Assembly (NCBI GenBank): GCA_963971575.1
Contig: OZ020624.1
Coordinates: 11,184,625-11,248,624, forward strand
DNA length: 64,000 nucleotides
From: Liopterus haemorrhoidalis
Lineage: Eukaryota > Arthropoda > Insecta > Coleoptera > Dytiscidae
Direction: 5' to 3'
Shown: in pieces, positions 21,053 through 32,660 of the stretch
How positions within the stretch are numbered: the stretch's first letter is position 1
How the letters are laid out: every line of letters starts with the position of its first letter
Translations under genes and position numbers: made by a program
The notes under the pieces: model-generated
What the model saw: the letters and a program-made list of their open reading frames with translations, nothing else
Told to the model about the DNA's origin: nothing
Database searches by the model: none

Positions 21053-22165
21053 GTTGCTCACAGAAGTATCCGGCCATTATTCGATCCAGTAAACTATGTC
21101 TGCTATTTTATATTTATTAACAATAAAAAATTATCAAACAATTTTTTTATGTTAATTTACTATTTGTTCTTCAAAATACTGCCTAAAATGTTTCAAAATT
21201 TTTAGTTATTTCAATGAAAATTTCTGGACTGAAATTTATTAAACAAACAAACGCACACAAAAGTATTCGGCCAACGAACGTTTTCGTGGTTGAAATAGGG
21301 GAATCCCAGCAAATGTCAGTGATTCACATTGAGCCACACTTATTGTACTGGTGTGAGTGTTATTCTGTGTTTGGACTTTGGACACTTTTTTTTAATTTTT
21401 TCACTATTTTTAATTTTTTTTATACATTATGCCTAAAAAACGTGAAACGACAATAGAGGAGAGAAAAATTATCATGTGTTTACATGAAAAAGGGCATTCA
21501 CAACGTAAAATTGCTTTAGAGATAGGAATTCCACGTAGTACAGTCCAAGATATTATTAAAAAAATTTAAATGAAAATTTGTTGACTAATAAACCACGTAG
21601 TGGACGACCAAAAATTTTGACTGGACGTGACGAAAATCAGATTTTAAGAATAGTGAAGACAAATCCGGGTACAAGTGCTAGAGAAATATGTGGAGAAATA
21701 CAGATATGCACTGGAAAATCTGTAAGTGTTGAAACAATACGCCGAACCATTAGAAAAAGTGGTTACAATGGTAGGGTTTCAAGAAAGAAACCGTGGATAA
21801 ATATAGAGAAAAAAGACTGCAGTTTGCTAAAAAGTACGTCCATGAGCCACTAAACTTTTGGAATAAAATAATATTTAGTGATGAATGTAAATTTGAAATT
21901 TTCGATACATCTAGAAGGAAGATGGTGTGGAGGAAACCCGGAGCAAAATACCGCAAAGAAAATTTGAAACCCACCGTGAAATACGGTTCCCTCATGGTGT
22001 GGGGTTGGAAATCTGGTTGGGAATTTTATATAAGATAAAATGGATCAATATGTATATATAAACATTTTGAAGAACAATTTAAAACAAAGTGCGGAAAAAT
22101 TAGGTTTTGGAAATAATTTCATATTTCAGCAAGAAAACGATCCTAAGCATTGTGCTACACTGAAA
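21053..22165 (+). mobile_element. Tc1/mariner element, 3' truncated
   Basis: It begins ACAGTTGCTCACAGAAGTATCCGGCC; the inner repeat ACAAAAGTATTCGGCC lies at 21256, giving the direct-repeats-within-TIR form of many Tc1 elements. It ends inside the transposase gene, so the right TIR is gone. Confidence 0.75.
21429..22165 (+). pseudogene. Tc1-like transposase, broken
   Basis: ATG at 21429 starts MPKKRETTIEERKIIMCLHE with a first helix-turn-helix (SQRKIALEIGIPRSTVQDII). A frameshift at 21568 leads to the GRPK hook (NKPRSGRPKILT), second HTH and the catalytic domain. First catalytic Asp is in IIFSDECKFE; the second in QQENDPKHCA near 22130. The element stops there, so the third acidic residue (DLNPIE region) is missing. 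A further frameshift is near 21800 and a stop at 22036. Confidence 0.8.
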
Positions 22166-22169
22166 TAAA

Positions 22170-22600
22170 TTTGTAATATTAAAAACACTGGTTTTTGATT
22201 TCATATTAATGGTATTTACTTTCATTTTAATGAACTTGCAGGTAAAATCAAAAGACGTCGTGTTTTTGTACTTTTAAAATATACTTTTGATTTGAGTTTT
22301 TATTTTAAATACAAAAACTGTTATTTTAAAAGAACTGACATTAAAACAAAAGTACTTACTTTCATAAAAAGAGTATTTACACTTGAAGCTTATATTAATA
22401 GTACTTTTGATTTGAAAGAACAACTATCGAAATAAAATCACTGCTTTTCTTTTAAAAATCTATACTTTTATTTGTATTTCATTTGTAATTTTAATTCAAA
22501 AGTAAAAATTTAATTTTAATGTCGTATGTTTTAAAATACAGGGAATCAATTGTAATAATTTCAAATTAAAAGCATTTACTTTTAATTTTGTTTGTTTTTG
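22170..22600 (+). repeat. Left long TIR of the 6 kb element
   Basis: AT-rich, built of variants of ACTTTTGATTTGA and AAAGTATTTAC. Its reverse complement is recognisable at about 27960-28375. Confidence 0.5.
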
Positions 22601-22723
22601 TAAGTTATGGAACTGCGTATGCGTAGCGAACCTGTTGAAACCTGCTCGTTTTGGTTTTGTCCGTTAGATAAAGTGTATCTAAAAGTGAATGCATATTTGT
22701 TTGTCATTTTATATATTTAAACA

Positions 22724-23644
22724 ATGGACCAAGCTAATAATATAATAGAAAATGTGGAGGATCTAAAAGAACACGATTTATATCATTTTCTAAAAGAACA
22801 CGATGTTCAGGAAGCGTATTATTATTTAGAAGGTAAGTACATTATGTAAATAGGCATATACTACACTTTACATAGATTAAAATTTTATTCTAAAGATAAT
22901 TTAACCCGGAAAGATGCAAATGATATAAATGAAAGCTTATCGTCACTTACTCTAAAACTGTTTTGTGATTTGAATCAGTTAGTTTTACCATTGATCGCTA
23001 ATGATAGTAACAGACTACAAGTATCTAATGTTTTTGAAAATTGTGAAAACGTCTTAAATGAATCTGTATCTGAATACAAAATTTATGCAATTATTAAAAT
23101 CAAAACAAAGTTATAGTGATCCAGTTTGTTTTACTCTTAGTCATGATTTTGATGAAGTAATTAAAAAGGGCATATCAACCATAGATGAAAATAAAGTGGA
23201 AGGTTTCTTAATGCCAATAAAATTTCAATTCAAAAATTTTTTTGAAATGAATAATATGCTAAAAGTAACATTAAATAACATTGAAGTGTTAAGACAAAAA
23301 GTGACACTGTGTAATTACATTAATGGAGCATCTTACAATAGAAGGATTCAAACTTTCGCATCTGAGCATATTATTATTCCCTATAATATTTATGTAGATG
23401 AATTTGAAATTAATAATGCCTTGGGAAGCCACGCTGGCGTTCATTCGATGTGTGCTATTTATTACAATTTTCCGACCATACCACAATACTTACTTTCTCA
23501 ATTGAAACTCTTATTTGTAGCTGGCTACGTAAAAACATCAGATCTAAAAGATTTTGGCAACTCAAAATCCTTAAATGCATTAATTGATGAACTTATTTCT
23601 TTAGAAACAATTGGTTTAGATATTGAAGTAGATAAGAAAACAGT
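22724..23644 (+). pseudogene. D-D-E-like transposon protein, N-terminal part
   Basis: Exon 1 (22724-22832, MDQANNIIENVEDLKEHDLY) ends at donor GTAAGT. The next exon begins near 22896 (DNLTRKDANDINESLSSLTL); one indel near 23060 shifts into the long frame 23058-23672. That frame has FKNFFEMNNMLKVTLNNIE and a conserved block YVDEFEINNALGSHAGVHS with a likely catalytic Asp, then FPTIPQYLLSQLKLLFVAGY. Relatives with Y(V/D)DEFExxNPLGSHxGxHK occur in many animal genomes and resemble CACTA/Transposase_21-type proteins. That class is my inference. The frame is cut by the MITE at 23648 and resumes at 24232. Confidence 0.55.
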
Positions 23645-23647
23645 TAA

Positions 23648-24230
23648 AAGGCGTATCACACTAGAACGCTAGCCAAGTCTTATTTTTGTAGGGTTTTTTT
23701 CAGGATCCAAGTCTTCGGTATTTGAATATTAGTTAAGACTTGGAAATTGTTTGTTTACCCATGCGCACATCGTGAAATTATGACAGTTGACAGTTATATT
23801 TTGAAAGGTTATTTTAAAATTGGTTTTTAAAGTTTTTTTTTTATAACGAATGAGGAAGAAATAGTAATTTTGTCGGCGTCAATAATAATATTTAATATAT
23901 TTTATATTTTTTGGGTTTTCTTTAACAAACTCTTCTTCTAATATAATTTTTTTTAAATAAATAACTTCAAAAATACAAATTTAACAACACTAGACGTAAA
24001 CAAAAGTCAAAGACGCGAATCAGCTGTGAGCGAGATAAAACCAGTTGGCGCACGCGCATTTTGTAAGACCTGGGTAAAGAGACCGAGAAATTGTATCCTG
24101 TTTCATTTGCCTGGTCTTCAAAACCTAGGTTTTTTTTTCATACTATCACTTGCACAAGACTTCGATTCGAATGCAAAGACTTTAATTTTCCAAGTTTAGA
24201 CTTGAATAATAACTCTAGTGTGATAAGGCC
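23648..24230. mobile_element. piggyBac-like MITE (TTAA flanks)
   Basis: 583 bp flanked by TTAA at 23644-23647 and 24231-24234. The TIRs are AAGGCG-TATCACACTAGA and, inverted, GGCCTTATCACACTAGAG. It sits in the transposon gene; skipping it and one TTAA keeps the reading frame open across the join, which confirms the boundaries. Confidence 0.75.
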
Positions 24231-26595
24231 TTAATGTGAAATTCCTTTTAGGCTTAGTATTAGGTGACAATTTAGGTTTAAATGGAATTTTGGGATTTAC
24301 AAAGTCTTTTAGTTCTATGTTTTACTGTCGTCAATGTAAAAGAAAAAAGAGTGAAATGCAAGCAGATTCTATTGAATATTACGATTCTCTTAGAAATACT
24401 AGTAATTACAAAACCGATCTAGAAATAAATAATTTCCAAAATACTGGTATTAGAGAAGTTTTGGTATTCAATAGAATGCATTTGATATTATGCATGATAT
24501 ATTTGAGGGTGTTAGTATTTACGATCTCTGTGATGTCATTTTATATTATGTAAATAAAAAAGTATTCACTTTGGAACAATTAAATAATAGAAGAAAATGG
24601 TTTTCATATGGTGAAATAGAAATTGACAATATTAATATTTCATCTATTATAGAAAAATCTAAATTAGAAAATTTTATCTTGAAAATGTCTGCACGTGAAA
24701 ATTGGTCTTTCTTGCATTTTTTTCCATTACTGATAGGGGAATTTATACCAGAAAATTGTTCAGTTTGGAAATTTTTATGCTGTCTTCTTAAAATAGTAGA
24801 TATAATTACTAAATCAGAAATAGCTTTGAATGATTTAGATGAGCTTGAAAATTTTATAAAAATGCATAATGAAATGTATGTTTCTATTTTTAACAAGAAT
24901 CTCAAACCTAAACATCATTTTATGGTTCATTATGTTAATTCATTAAAGGCCAATGGTCCGCTTAAACATTTCTGGTGTTTCCGGTTTGAAGCTAAGCACC
25001 GAGAAGCAAAGCTTTATACCCATGCTACAACTTCCAGAAAAAATATTCCATACAGTTTATGTATTAAAAATTGCTTAAAATTTTCAAATGTATTAACTGA
25101 AAATGTCAATACAAATGAAATATTTTATGAAAATAAATGTATAAAAAAATTGAATGCTGAATATATTCTCTTAGGGCCGAGAGTTCCAGTTCCTAATAAA
25201 CTCCCTAATAGTTATTTGACACATAATATATTTATGAAGCTAATAAATTTATTGGTGATTTCCAAGTTACAAAATCCTTCTAATAGTTTATTAGCAACAT
25301 AATTTTTTGTTTTTGCATTGGTATTTCTTATGAAGATAGTAACACGGTGCAAGAGGGATAGAGCTATACGTAAATTTGTAGAGCTAAAGTGAGATGAAAT
25401 TTTGACACTGAATATTTTGACATTAAATATTTTGACAATAAATAGTTTGACTTGACATTCAATGACATTACGTATATTTTTTGTGTTACTGTTAAAATGA
25501 CAATTAAACGGCGTTCAACAAATTTTATCACAGAAAAAGAGGACAATATAGATAGAAGATAAGTTAATAAAAATAGCATTTTATAATACAAAAGTGACTG
25601 AAAATAAGAAGACATCCATATTTTGCTTTATTTTACATTCTTTAAACAATATGAATTAAACTTATCAGCAATTTTCAGCCACACATCTTTAGTATTCTGC
25701 CAATAATTGCGTCTGTCTTCTTATTCTCTATCATTTTTATATAAATAGTAATGCTTAAAGTATTGTTTGTAGTGTGTTGTAATCGTAATTGAAATAAATA
25801 CATATGTAAAAATAAAAGACAATGTTTATTTAAAAATATATATTTATATATTGTTCTTTATATATCACATTTACAATAAATGCCCAAAATATTCTAAAAA
25901 CGGTTGTCCATAATTTATAAATTCACCCAAACAGATCGTCGATTTCGCCAAAATACAACTTAAATGTATATAAAACACTAAAATCACCATTATATAAATG
26001 TTTAAAAACTACACATTCGTATATTCTTTTAAAATTATACGGTTTTTAATTAAAATTGAAATATTAACACATTTTGCGAACTTGTTTTTGGTTATATGTC
26101 ACTTTATTAAGCACTTCATGTTGCCTATAAGTTATTAGACAAATAAGCCTGTTTATTAGCAACCTAATAACTATTTAGGGGTGGAACTCTCGGAAAAAAA
26201 ATTATGTTGCTAATAAACTTATTGGACAGTTTATTAGCAACTGGAACTCTCGGCCCTTAGATGTATCTAACAACATTAATGAAAATAATACTATTTCATT
26301 AAAAAACATAATTTATAGGGGAACAATATATTAAATTAATTATTATTTATGTAAATATAATTATGATTATGCAAAACTGTATAAAATATCAGACATTTTG
26401 TTAACTAAAAATAAAATTTTGTATTTCATGGTTTCAAAAATCCAAATAAAAAATTTTAATAAACATTTTCAGGCATGTGAAATTGGCTCGAATACTGAGC
26501 AATTACAAATAAAACATATTGATTATTTTACAAGCCTCCCATTATACATTTATAATGTGAAAAATAAAAGTTTATTTAGAAATAAGTTTATTTAG
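24231..26595 (+). pseudogene. D-D-E-like transposon protein, C-terminal part
   Basis: Continues the gene from 23644. VLGDNLGLNGILGF carries the second conserved Asp; FYCRQCKRKK is a Cys pair; a frameshift near 24490 leads to MHDIFEGVSIYDL and FTLEQLNNRRKWF. Then LKPKHHFMVHYV and FRFEAKHREAK, a plausible catalytic Glu, and NIPYSLCIKNCLK. The PIF-type MITE at 25174-26256 interrupts it at AEYILL; the frame resumes as DVSNNINENNTISL, meets a stop near 26330 and ends LFRNKFI at 26593. D...D...E spacing is like RNase-H-fold transposases, but the assignment needs a profile search. Confidence 0.55.
25174..26256. mobile_element. PIF/Harbinger-like MITE (TTA flanks)
   Basis: 1083 bp with TIR GGGCCGAGAGTTCCAGTT and inverted AACTGGAACTCTCGGCCC, flanked by TTA at 25171-25173 and 26257-26259. 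The GGG...CCC ends and 3-bp TTA target fit the PIF/Harbinger superfamily. Internal near-copies of the TIR (GGTGGAACTCTCGG at 26190) and a 15-bp array of ATATTTTGACA at 25400-25460 are present. No coding capacity. Confidence 0.75.
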
Positions 26596-26647
26596 TTTAT
26601 TTAGTATAATTATCAATTAATTAAATATATAATGTATTTTTGTATTT

Positions 26648-26880
26648 GAGGCGCTGACATGGAAAAGTCAAAAAAATCGATTTTTTTCATCGAATATATA
26701 TTACTCCACTTGCCAATGGCGTTGAAAGAGAAGTAAGTCGATGAGTAGCATAGATTAGTAATTAATCTGACTTACTCCTCTTTTCATGCTATTGACAAGT
26801 ACTGGGGCGTTTACCATATTTTCTATGAAAATACGAAAAATCGATTTTTTTACGTAATACCTTTTCCATATCAGCGCCTC
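26648..26880. mobile_element. 233-bp MITE, TIR GAGGCGCTGA
   Basis: Ends GAGGCGCTGACATGGAAAAG and inverted CTTTTCCATATCAGCGCCTC, with an inner pair of AAAAATCGATTTTTT. ATTT on both sides may be the target duplication. Nearly the whole element is palindromic. Confidence 0.65.
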
Positions 26881-27275
26881 ATTTATAGGCTAAGAAAATA
26901 TTTTGTATTGAATAAATTTTGTTTCACTACATTTGTAATTTTATGATAATAAATAAACAAAGAAAAAAAAAAAATTAAAAACTGCATCTTTTATTTTAAA
27001 TACTAAATGCATTTTATTCAACAGAATATACTTTTAAATTAATAATGAAATGCTGTTGAAATAATGCTAAGTTTGTTTTTGATATAAAAACTATTATCTG
27101 TCTCAATTTGTAATACGAAACTAAGAGGAAATTTTCATTTTTTATGTTGTCTGCTGAAATGGCACCTTTCAAAACATTTGACAATTCATATTTGACATTA
27201 AATTATATATCAATTTATTTTTTTAATTGAAAAGTATTTTTATACAACCAAAATAAGAACATAACATCAGAAAAT
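26881..27275. other. No gene seen; interior of the 6 kb element
   Basis: AT-rich spacer with a GTTTCGTATTACAAATTGAG motif near 27110 that recurs near 27980, presumably inner TIR sequence. Confidence 0.35.
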
Positions 27276-27631
27276 ATGCATAAGAGACAACAATTAGATA
27301 AATATACAAAAAAACACATTTATAACGCTTAAGGAAAACTTTTAGAAAATAATGGAACAAAATTAAAAAGAAGCGAAATTATAAACCTTGTGGCAGATAT
27401 TTTTTCAGTAAATCTTGGTGTCCTTTTTGTTATGAAATATAAATAATTTACCCATTTCAATTTCTTCAGATATCTGAAGGAGAAGTAAGAAAAATTTTCA
27501 ATGAAGGTGCAGAAAATTTAAGACCGACGAACATGGGAAGAGTTAATAATAAGAAAACAGATAGAACCACAGACTACATGTTTCGAAAAGATTTGCAGAC
27601 AAAAATTTGGGATTTACATTCAAAAAATTAA
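27276..27631 (+). pseudogene. Small second gene of the 6 kb element
   Basis: Exon 1 (27276-27407) begins MHKRQQLDKYTKKHIYNA, has one in-frame TAA, then GTKLKRSEIINLVADIFS up to a GTAAAT donor. After an acceptor TTCTTCAG, exon 2 (27470-27631) encodes ISEGEVRKIFNEGAENLR, DYMFRKDLQTKIWDLHS and a stop. The small basic protein with helix-forming segments could be a DNA-binding partner of the large protein. Function unknown. Confidence 0.4.
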
Positions 27632-28457
27632 TATTTTTGTTTAAATATGTTATTAAATTTTGCAAAACAAGAATGAGATTTTAAGGGCAGCACAATAAAA
27701 TGATAAATTATTATTATATAATATGTATTTTTGATTTTTATATTTTATCACGATATTTCATTGATAATCGTAATATTTTTTTACTATTATACGAGTAATA
27801 ATCGAAAGTTTGATGAAATAAATATTAATATATACATTCACAATTTTGACATGTCAATTTAGTAACAACCTCAATATGATGAAACTTAACCATACTTTTA
27901 AAAGCCAGATTTACAAGTTCACATGATTCTACAAAAGTATATTTACACCACAACAGTCACTAAAGTAACCAGATCTAGTTTCGTATTACAAATTGAGACA
28001 GATTATATTACTTTTAAATTGAGATATTTACTCTTTTATTTTAAAATTCTTGTTATTTAAAACAAAAACAAATATTTTCAATTAAAAAATACTGCTTTTG
28101 ATTTTTCAACATTTCAACAATTTTAATCCAAAGGTATGTAACCTTTGGATTAAAATTATTTACTTTTAAGTCGAAATCCGTTTTGTTATTGATTTAAAAG
28201 TGATGTACTTTTATATTGAAAGTAAAATATCTGTCTAAAGTACGTCTACTTTTAAATTAAATACAAAGGATGTCGACGCATTTTTCAAAGTAAAACTTTT
28301 AAATTTACCTGCAATCTCATTGATTTTAAAGCAAAATTTTTTTCATTGTACTATATTAAATTACAGTTTAGCTTTTAGAAGTTTCAATATACTTCGTATA
28401 TTGTATATTCGTGTAAATTATGTTATAAACAAACTTTTTTACTTATAGATACTAATA
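27632..28457. repeat. Right long TIR of the 6 kb element and spacer
   Basis: AT-rich sequence; from about 27960 it is the inverted counterpart of 22170-22600, ending near 28375. No gene. Confidence 0.45.
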
Positions 28458-28760
28458 CAGTGGTACCTCGGTTTTCGTTGACTTCGGTTATGGTCGGTTT
28501 CGGTTTTCGTCGATTTTTTGCGAAAATTTTTGTCTTGGTTTTCGTCGGTTGCCCCGGATTTCGTCGGCGTACCGCGACCCACGCGCTTGCTGTGTTGCGT
28601 TGTTTCTCGTTGAGTATCTAGCCCGCCCATCTAGCCAAATAATTCCATTGCTTTCCAGCGTTAGTGTTTTTGTGCTTTTTTTTATTGATAGTGATACCGA
28701 ATTTACGTCTTTTCTGGGGATATCTAACCTAAAATTGCAAGTTATAAAAATGAAAAACTA
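28458..28760 (+). mobile_element. pogo/Tigger-type element, 5' end only
   Basis: TA followed by CAGTGGTACCTCGGTTTTCG, the CAGT...CCTCGG terminus of Tigger-like pogo elements, then repeated GGTTTTCGTCG motifs and a 5' leader. No transposase remains. Confidence 0.55.
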
Positions 28761-29604
28761 ACTCTTATTATTATCTAAGAAAGATGTCTCTACAAAAAAT
28801 TCATAAAAATAATGCAAATTGAGTGTATATATATGACCCCAGAGCAATCTACACGGTTTTTCTTTGTCTACACTTTTCTACACCAAAGATACTGAACCTG
28901 ATTCGGAACCTGAACCTAAATAAATCCAGTTTCAGGTCGATGATTAAAATATTATGAAAACAGCGTTGCCATTAAACACTTGTGTTGTTTTCAAAGAAAT
29001 ATCACGCCACCCATGACTAACAGAGATACTACCTGGGATGGCATTTTGAAATTGTAAATTATACGTAACTAGATAAAAATTTATGACGTCCATAGTTAAT
29101 AATTATTTATGATGTAAGGAAAATTATTTACAAATAAACTAGGTTTCACCCAGTTTACTTACCAAGTTAACACATTTTTTGCATGCACCCAAATATATTA
29201 TGGAGAAATAAGAATTACACTGTAAATTTATACAAAAAAAATATATATATAAGACAAATTTCAATTACATTAAACCATCAGTTAATAAATAATTGCTTTA
29301 ATTTGTTACTTATATGAGCCACAAAAAGTAATTACAGGGTATCAACGTAAAAGTTAGAAACATAACCTAAAACTGGTTGCTCTGATATTGAAAATCGAGT
29401 GATATAGACCCATTACTCAAACGCAATTAATTTTTTATACTATAATTTATTACGATTTAATAATAAATAACAACACACTTTATTTGCACAATAAAACACT
29501 TCACTTAAACTGGAATTTTTTCAAATAGTTTTATTGAAGCAACTACGTCGCATGGTGGCCAGCTGTGGGACTGTACTATCTTCTGGCCGGTTAGAAGTTG
29601 GAAG
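28761..29604. other. No gene seen
   Basis: AT-rich DNA without recognisable coding or terminal repeats. A short Glu/Pro-like tract (28890-28920) is not convincing. Confidence 0.35.
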
Positions 29605-30021
29605 CAGTGTTGCCAGATGGTGAAAAAGAAAAAATCGTACCAACACTTAAAAATGATCGTATTTTCAAGAAAAAAATCGTACAAACAATCGTATTTTTAA
29701 AAAATAATCGTACAAAAAATTTGCTGTGTAATTAATTTAAAAATTATTAGGTATATATTTTTCTATTGCACAATCATAGTAGCAGAGCATGGTTTAAGAC
29801 CTAAACGAATACCATCAATATATATATATATATATTATTTTTAATATTTATGCATGTGATAGGTATTAAAGTAGTTGAAAACAAAAAATCACAAGGTATT
29901 TTAGTAAAATTAGAGTACTCTCTAATTCCTCTAAATTACTCTAAAATTAGAAATACATATCTCTATATTAATACAATAATATATTAATACAGACAAGGCC
30001 AATTTCAGTTTGTAGTACAGT

Positions 30022-30350
30022 CAGTGGCGCACCCAGGAATTTTTCTTCGGGGGGGGGGGGGCGGTAGACAAAACAAAGTGAAGCTCCTAGCTTCGATGAC
30101 AAAAAAACAAAAAGGTCCTCACTTGTAAAATACAAGTGATGAGCAAAAAAAAGGTCCTCACTTGTAAAATACAAGTGATGAACAAAAAAAAAAAGGTCCT
30201 CACTAGTAAAATACAAGTGATAAGAAAAAAAAAGGTCCTCATCTCTACTTTTAAATCCATATCTATATATTTATCTAAGATCCATAATGCTAATTAAAAA
30301 ATTTTGTATTTCCATCCTTCTTGGAGGGGCCCCCCCTGGGTGCACCACTG
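30022..30350. mobile_element. hAT MITE, TIR CAGTGGCGCACCCAGG
   Basis: 329 bp; right end CCTGGGTGCACCACTG; exact 8-bp duplication AGTACAGT at 30014-30021 and 30351-30358. The middle is about 3.5 units of the ~40-bp dyad module (30105-30245). Confidence 0.9.
30105..30245. repeat. ~41-bp dyad module, 3.5 tandem units
   Basis: Unit: GGTCCTCACTTGTAAAATAC then AAGTGATGAGCAAAAAAAA. CACTTGTA and TACAAGTG form a short hairpin. Related units are at 16625, 32305, 37675, 38390, 41580 and 44705. Confidence 0.85.
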
Positions 30351-30367
30351 AGTACAGTACTCTTATA

Positions 30368-30931
30368 CCCTTTTCACCCTAGAACTTTAAGATCGGATGT
30401 TAAAGTGAATGTGTCTTTAAACACTAATGTGAAACCGTATGGCCTCGTCTAAATACAAGCGATGTTTAAGACAGAGATCTGCGTCTTAAACTTCGCCCGC
30501 ATTGCCAACATAATTTCTATTATAAAAAAATGCTCTTTGAATTTGTGCTGTCAACATTTTGTATTATCATAAACAAGAATACTGTATTACATCGACGTTA
30601 TAAGAAGTTTATACTTATTGTTATAACGTGTTTAATAAAATATAGAGTTACAATAATTGAGATAAAATGTATCGACTTACATGTTAATACAGGTGTAATA
30701 TACTCTTTATTGTACTGTCTTTATTGTAGAATGAAATGAAATATCCATATTTGTTTATAATAATTCAAAATGACAGTTCAAAACTGGTAATTTCCTGACG
30801 GTAACTTAAGGACAAAATTACTGTAGCTGATGACAGCACCGGAGATTTAAACATCAAGTGTGAAAGCAAACCGATGTTAAACATCGGTGAACTTTAAGTT
30901 CACTCGTCTTAAAGTTCTAGTGTGAAAAGGG
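30368..30931. mobile_element. MITE, TIR CCCTTTTCACCCTAGAACTT, TA flanks
   Basis: 564 bp with ends CCCTTTTCACCCTAGAACTT and inverted AAGTTCTAGTGTGAAAAGGG, flanked by TA. Lies next to the 30022 element, inside the 29605 hAT MITE. A 69-codon frame inside (30530-30739) has no support. Confidence 0.65.
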
Positions 30932-31237
30932 TACAACTAACGAGGAGTGAGCTTTATATTTTTGAATATTCGAATATGCCCGAGCATACCCGATCTTAGC
31001 GAGATAATAAACCATTCTATTTAAGAGCGCGTTGATTTGAAATCCGAGGGCTAAAATATTCAATATATCGCATTATATATTATTAATATTTAACTTACTA
31101 AACATGTATATAAATAAATATGTTTCATCAATAAAAACATCAAAAAAATCGTACATCTGATACTAAGAAGTCGTACATCGTACACATGCCAAAATAATCG
31201 TACAAATACGATTTAAATCGTACATCTGGCAACACTG

Positions 31238-32216
31238 GTTGGAAGATGGCCTTCGATGCGGCCAGTAGCGCAAGCAGAATTATTTTCCAACAGGGGTTTT
31301 TTAATTTAAGTAGTTATTTATGCAACAAGTGCATAAAGTAGTGATTTTTTTCACGAATGGAAAGTTTGACCTAAGGCAATCCCATAAGTGAAAAAAAAAA
31401 CGCTTTATGCATGTGTTTCTTACAATATTTTTTCTAAGACTGTTTCTAATTGAAAAAATAAAAATTGATACGTAACCTATACCTTTTATTTTGTAACAAT
31501 TTTGAAAAATAACAAATTAAGAACTTTCTCTCATAACAGGTATATTAAAAGTACAATTGTTGGAATTATTTATAGTAAATTTAAATTTATTTTATTTCTT
31601 CTCTGGAAAATATTTCTGATTTTTTTGCTTTATAGCCAACTGATTTTCGTTTAAGATAAGCTATAAGCAGTGGCGGCTGAGAACGGATGGCGCTGGGACA
31701 GTGTCCTCCTAAAAAAATTTAATAAGAAAAACTGAATTTGAAATCTCATTTATGCTTAAAAATTGCATTAAACTAGCTAAATATATCTGCACATATTTAT
31801 TTTTATTTCTAATCCAAAAATTTCCAAGTCTTACATTTAAAAAATTTAGATCTAGAAACATTGGACTCACTACCTCGTGGTGTCCCCAGACACAGCGTTG
31901 CCACATGCGATTTCTGATGTACGTATCTACGCAAGTAATAAAAATGAACTGAAAAGGGCAGAAGCGGCGAGGTTTAGTGTGTATGTGTTAGTGAATTTAG
32001 GCCGGCATCCTTAGCTTAGTTCGTTTGTTTTGATTTGTGATAAGTACTCATATATGAAACTGGATACAGTGCGCACAGCCGCAGTAAGGAAAACTTGCGC
32101 TAGGGGCAGAGCCGTGTTTTGGCGCCCTCTGCAAATAAAAATTGAATATTTCACAATCGAACAAAAATTGTAATAGAACATTAATAGAAAGTTCAGTAAC
32201 AAACAATGGTAATAAT
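31238..32216. other. No gene seen; repeat scraps
   Basis: Contains a hAT-like terminus CAGTGGCGGCTGAG at 31678 without a found partner, and at 32090-32140 a segment (CTTGCGCTAGGGGCAGAGCC, GTTTTGGCGCC) whose inverted relative is at 41655-41715, so another dispersed repeat is present. Confidence 0.4.
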
Positions 32217-32469
32217 CAAGGCCGGAGCGAGGGTCTTTGGCACCCTTATGCAAGATTTAATGAAGCGCCCCCAGAGAGGGCAAAATTTCAAGTGAAGTCC
32301 TAAGAAAAAAGGTCTTCACTTCTAAATTTCAAGCGAAGACCTAAAAAAAGTCTTCATTTCTAAATTCCAAGTGAAGACCTAAAAAAAAAGTCCTCTAACA
32401 TGGTGCAGCCTCTGGCATTAAGCGCCCTAATGCCTTGCTTACCCTACATACCGCGTTCCTCCGGCCCTG
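32217..32469. mobile_element. hAT MITE, TIR CAAGGCCGGAGCG
   Basis: 253 bp, right end CCTCCGGCCCTG, exact 8-bp duplication GTAATAAT (32209-32216, 32470-32477). The middle has about 2.5 units of the dyad module (32305-32400) in the form GGTCTTCACTTCTAAATTTC. Confidence 0.9.
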
Positions 32470-32660
32470 GTAATAATTTAGAATGGGGCACCCGAAGCTA
32501 ATTTTTTTTTAACGACCGATGATTGATCTATCTGTAGCTCGGAGCTTAATAAAAAGAAAATATATAATTAAAAATTATTCGCTTTCAAGTCGTACTTGGA
32601 AGTATAATTTGAAAGCGAAATATTTTTAATCATCTTTACTTGCCCGACCTTAATATATAG

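Larger units (their letters stand above)
22166..28375 (+). mobile_element. ~6 kb DNA transposon with long AT-rich inverted ends
   Basis: Left and right ends are inverted relatives: the left has AATGAACTTGCAGGTAAA then AAAAGACGTCG, and the right reads (minus strand) AATGAGATTGCAGGTAAA then AAAAGTTTTAC and TCGACATCC. The TIRs continue for hundreds of bases of ACTTTTAATTT-type sequence (22170-22600 and about 27960-28375). Inside are a large D-D-E-like gene and a small second gene on the plus strand, plus three MITEs. I cannot fix the exact tips or a target duplication. Confidence 0.55.
29605..31237. mobile_element. hAT MITE, TIR CAGTGTTGCCAGATG, hosting two others
   Basis: 1633 bp, ends CAGTGTTGCCAGATG and CATCTGGCAACACTG, with an exact 8-bp duplication GTTGGAAG at 29597-29604 and 31238-31245. 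Subterminal AATCGTAC motifs repeat at both ends and probably bind transposase. Elements at 30022 and 30368 are nested inside. No coding. Confidence 0.85.

Noticed and set aside
29968..30216. 82-codon minus-strand frame with YFTSEDLFF repeats
   Set aside because: It is a translation of the ~40-bp DNA module in the MITE, not a protein gene.
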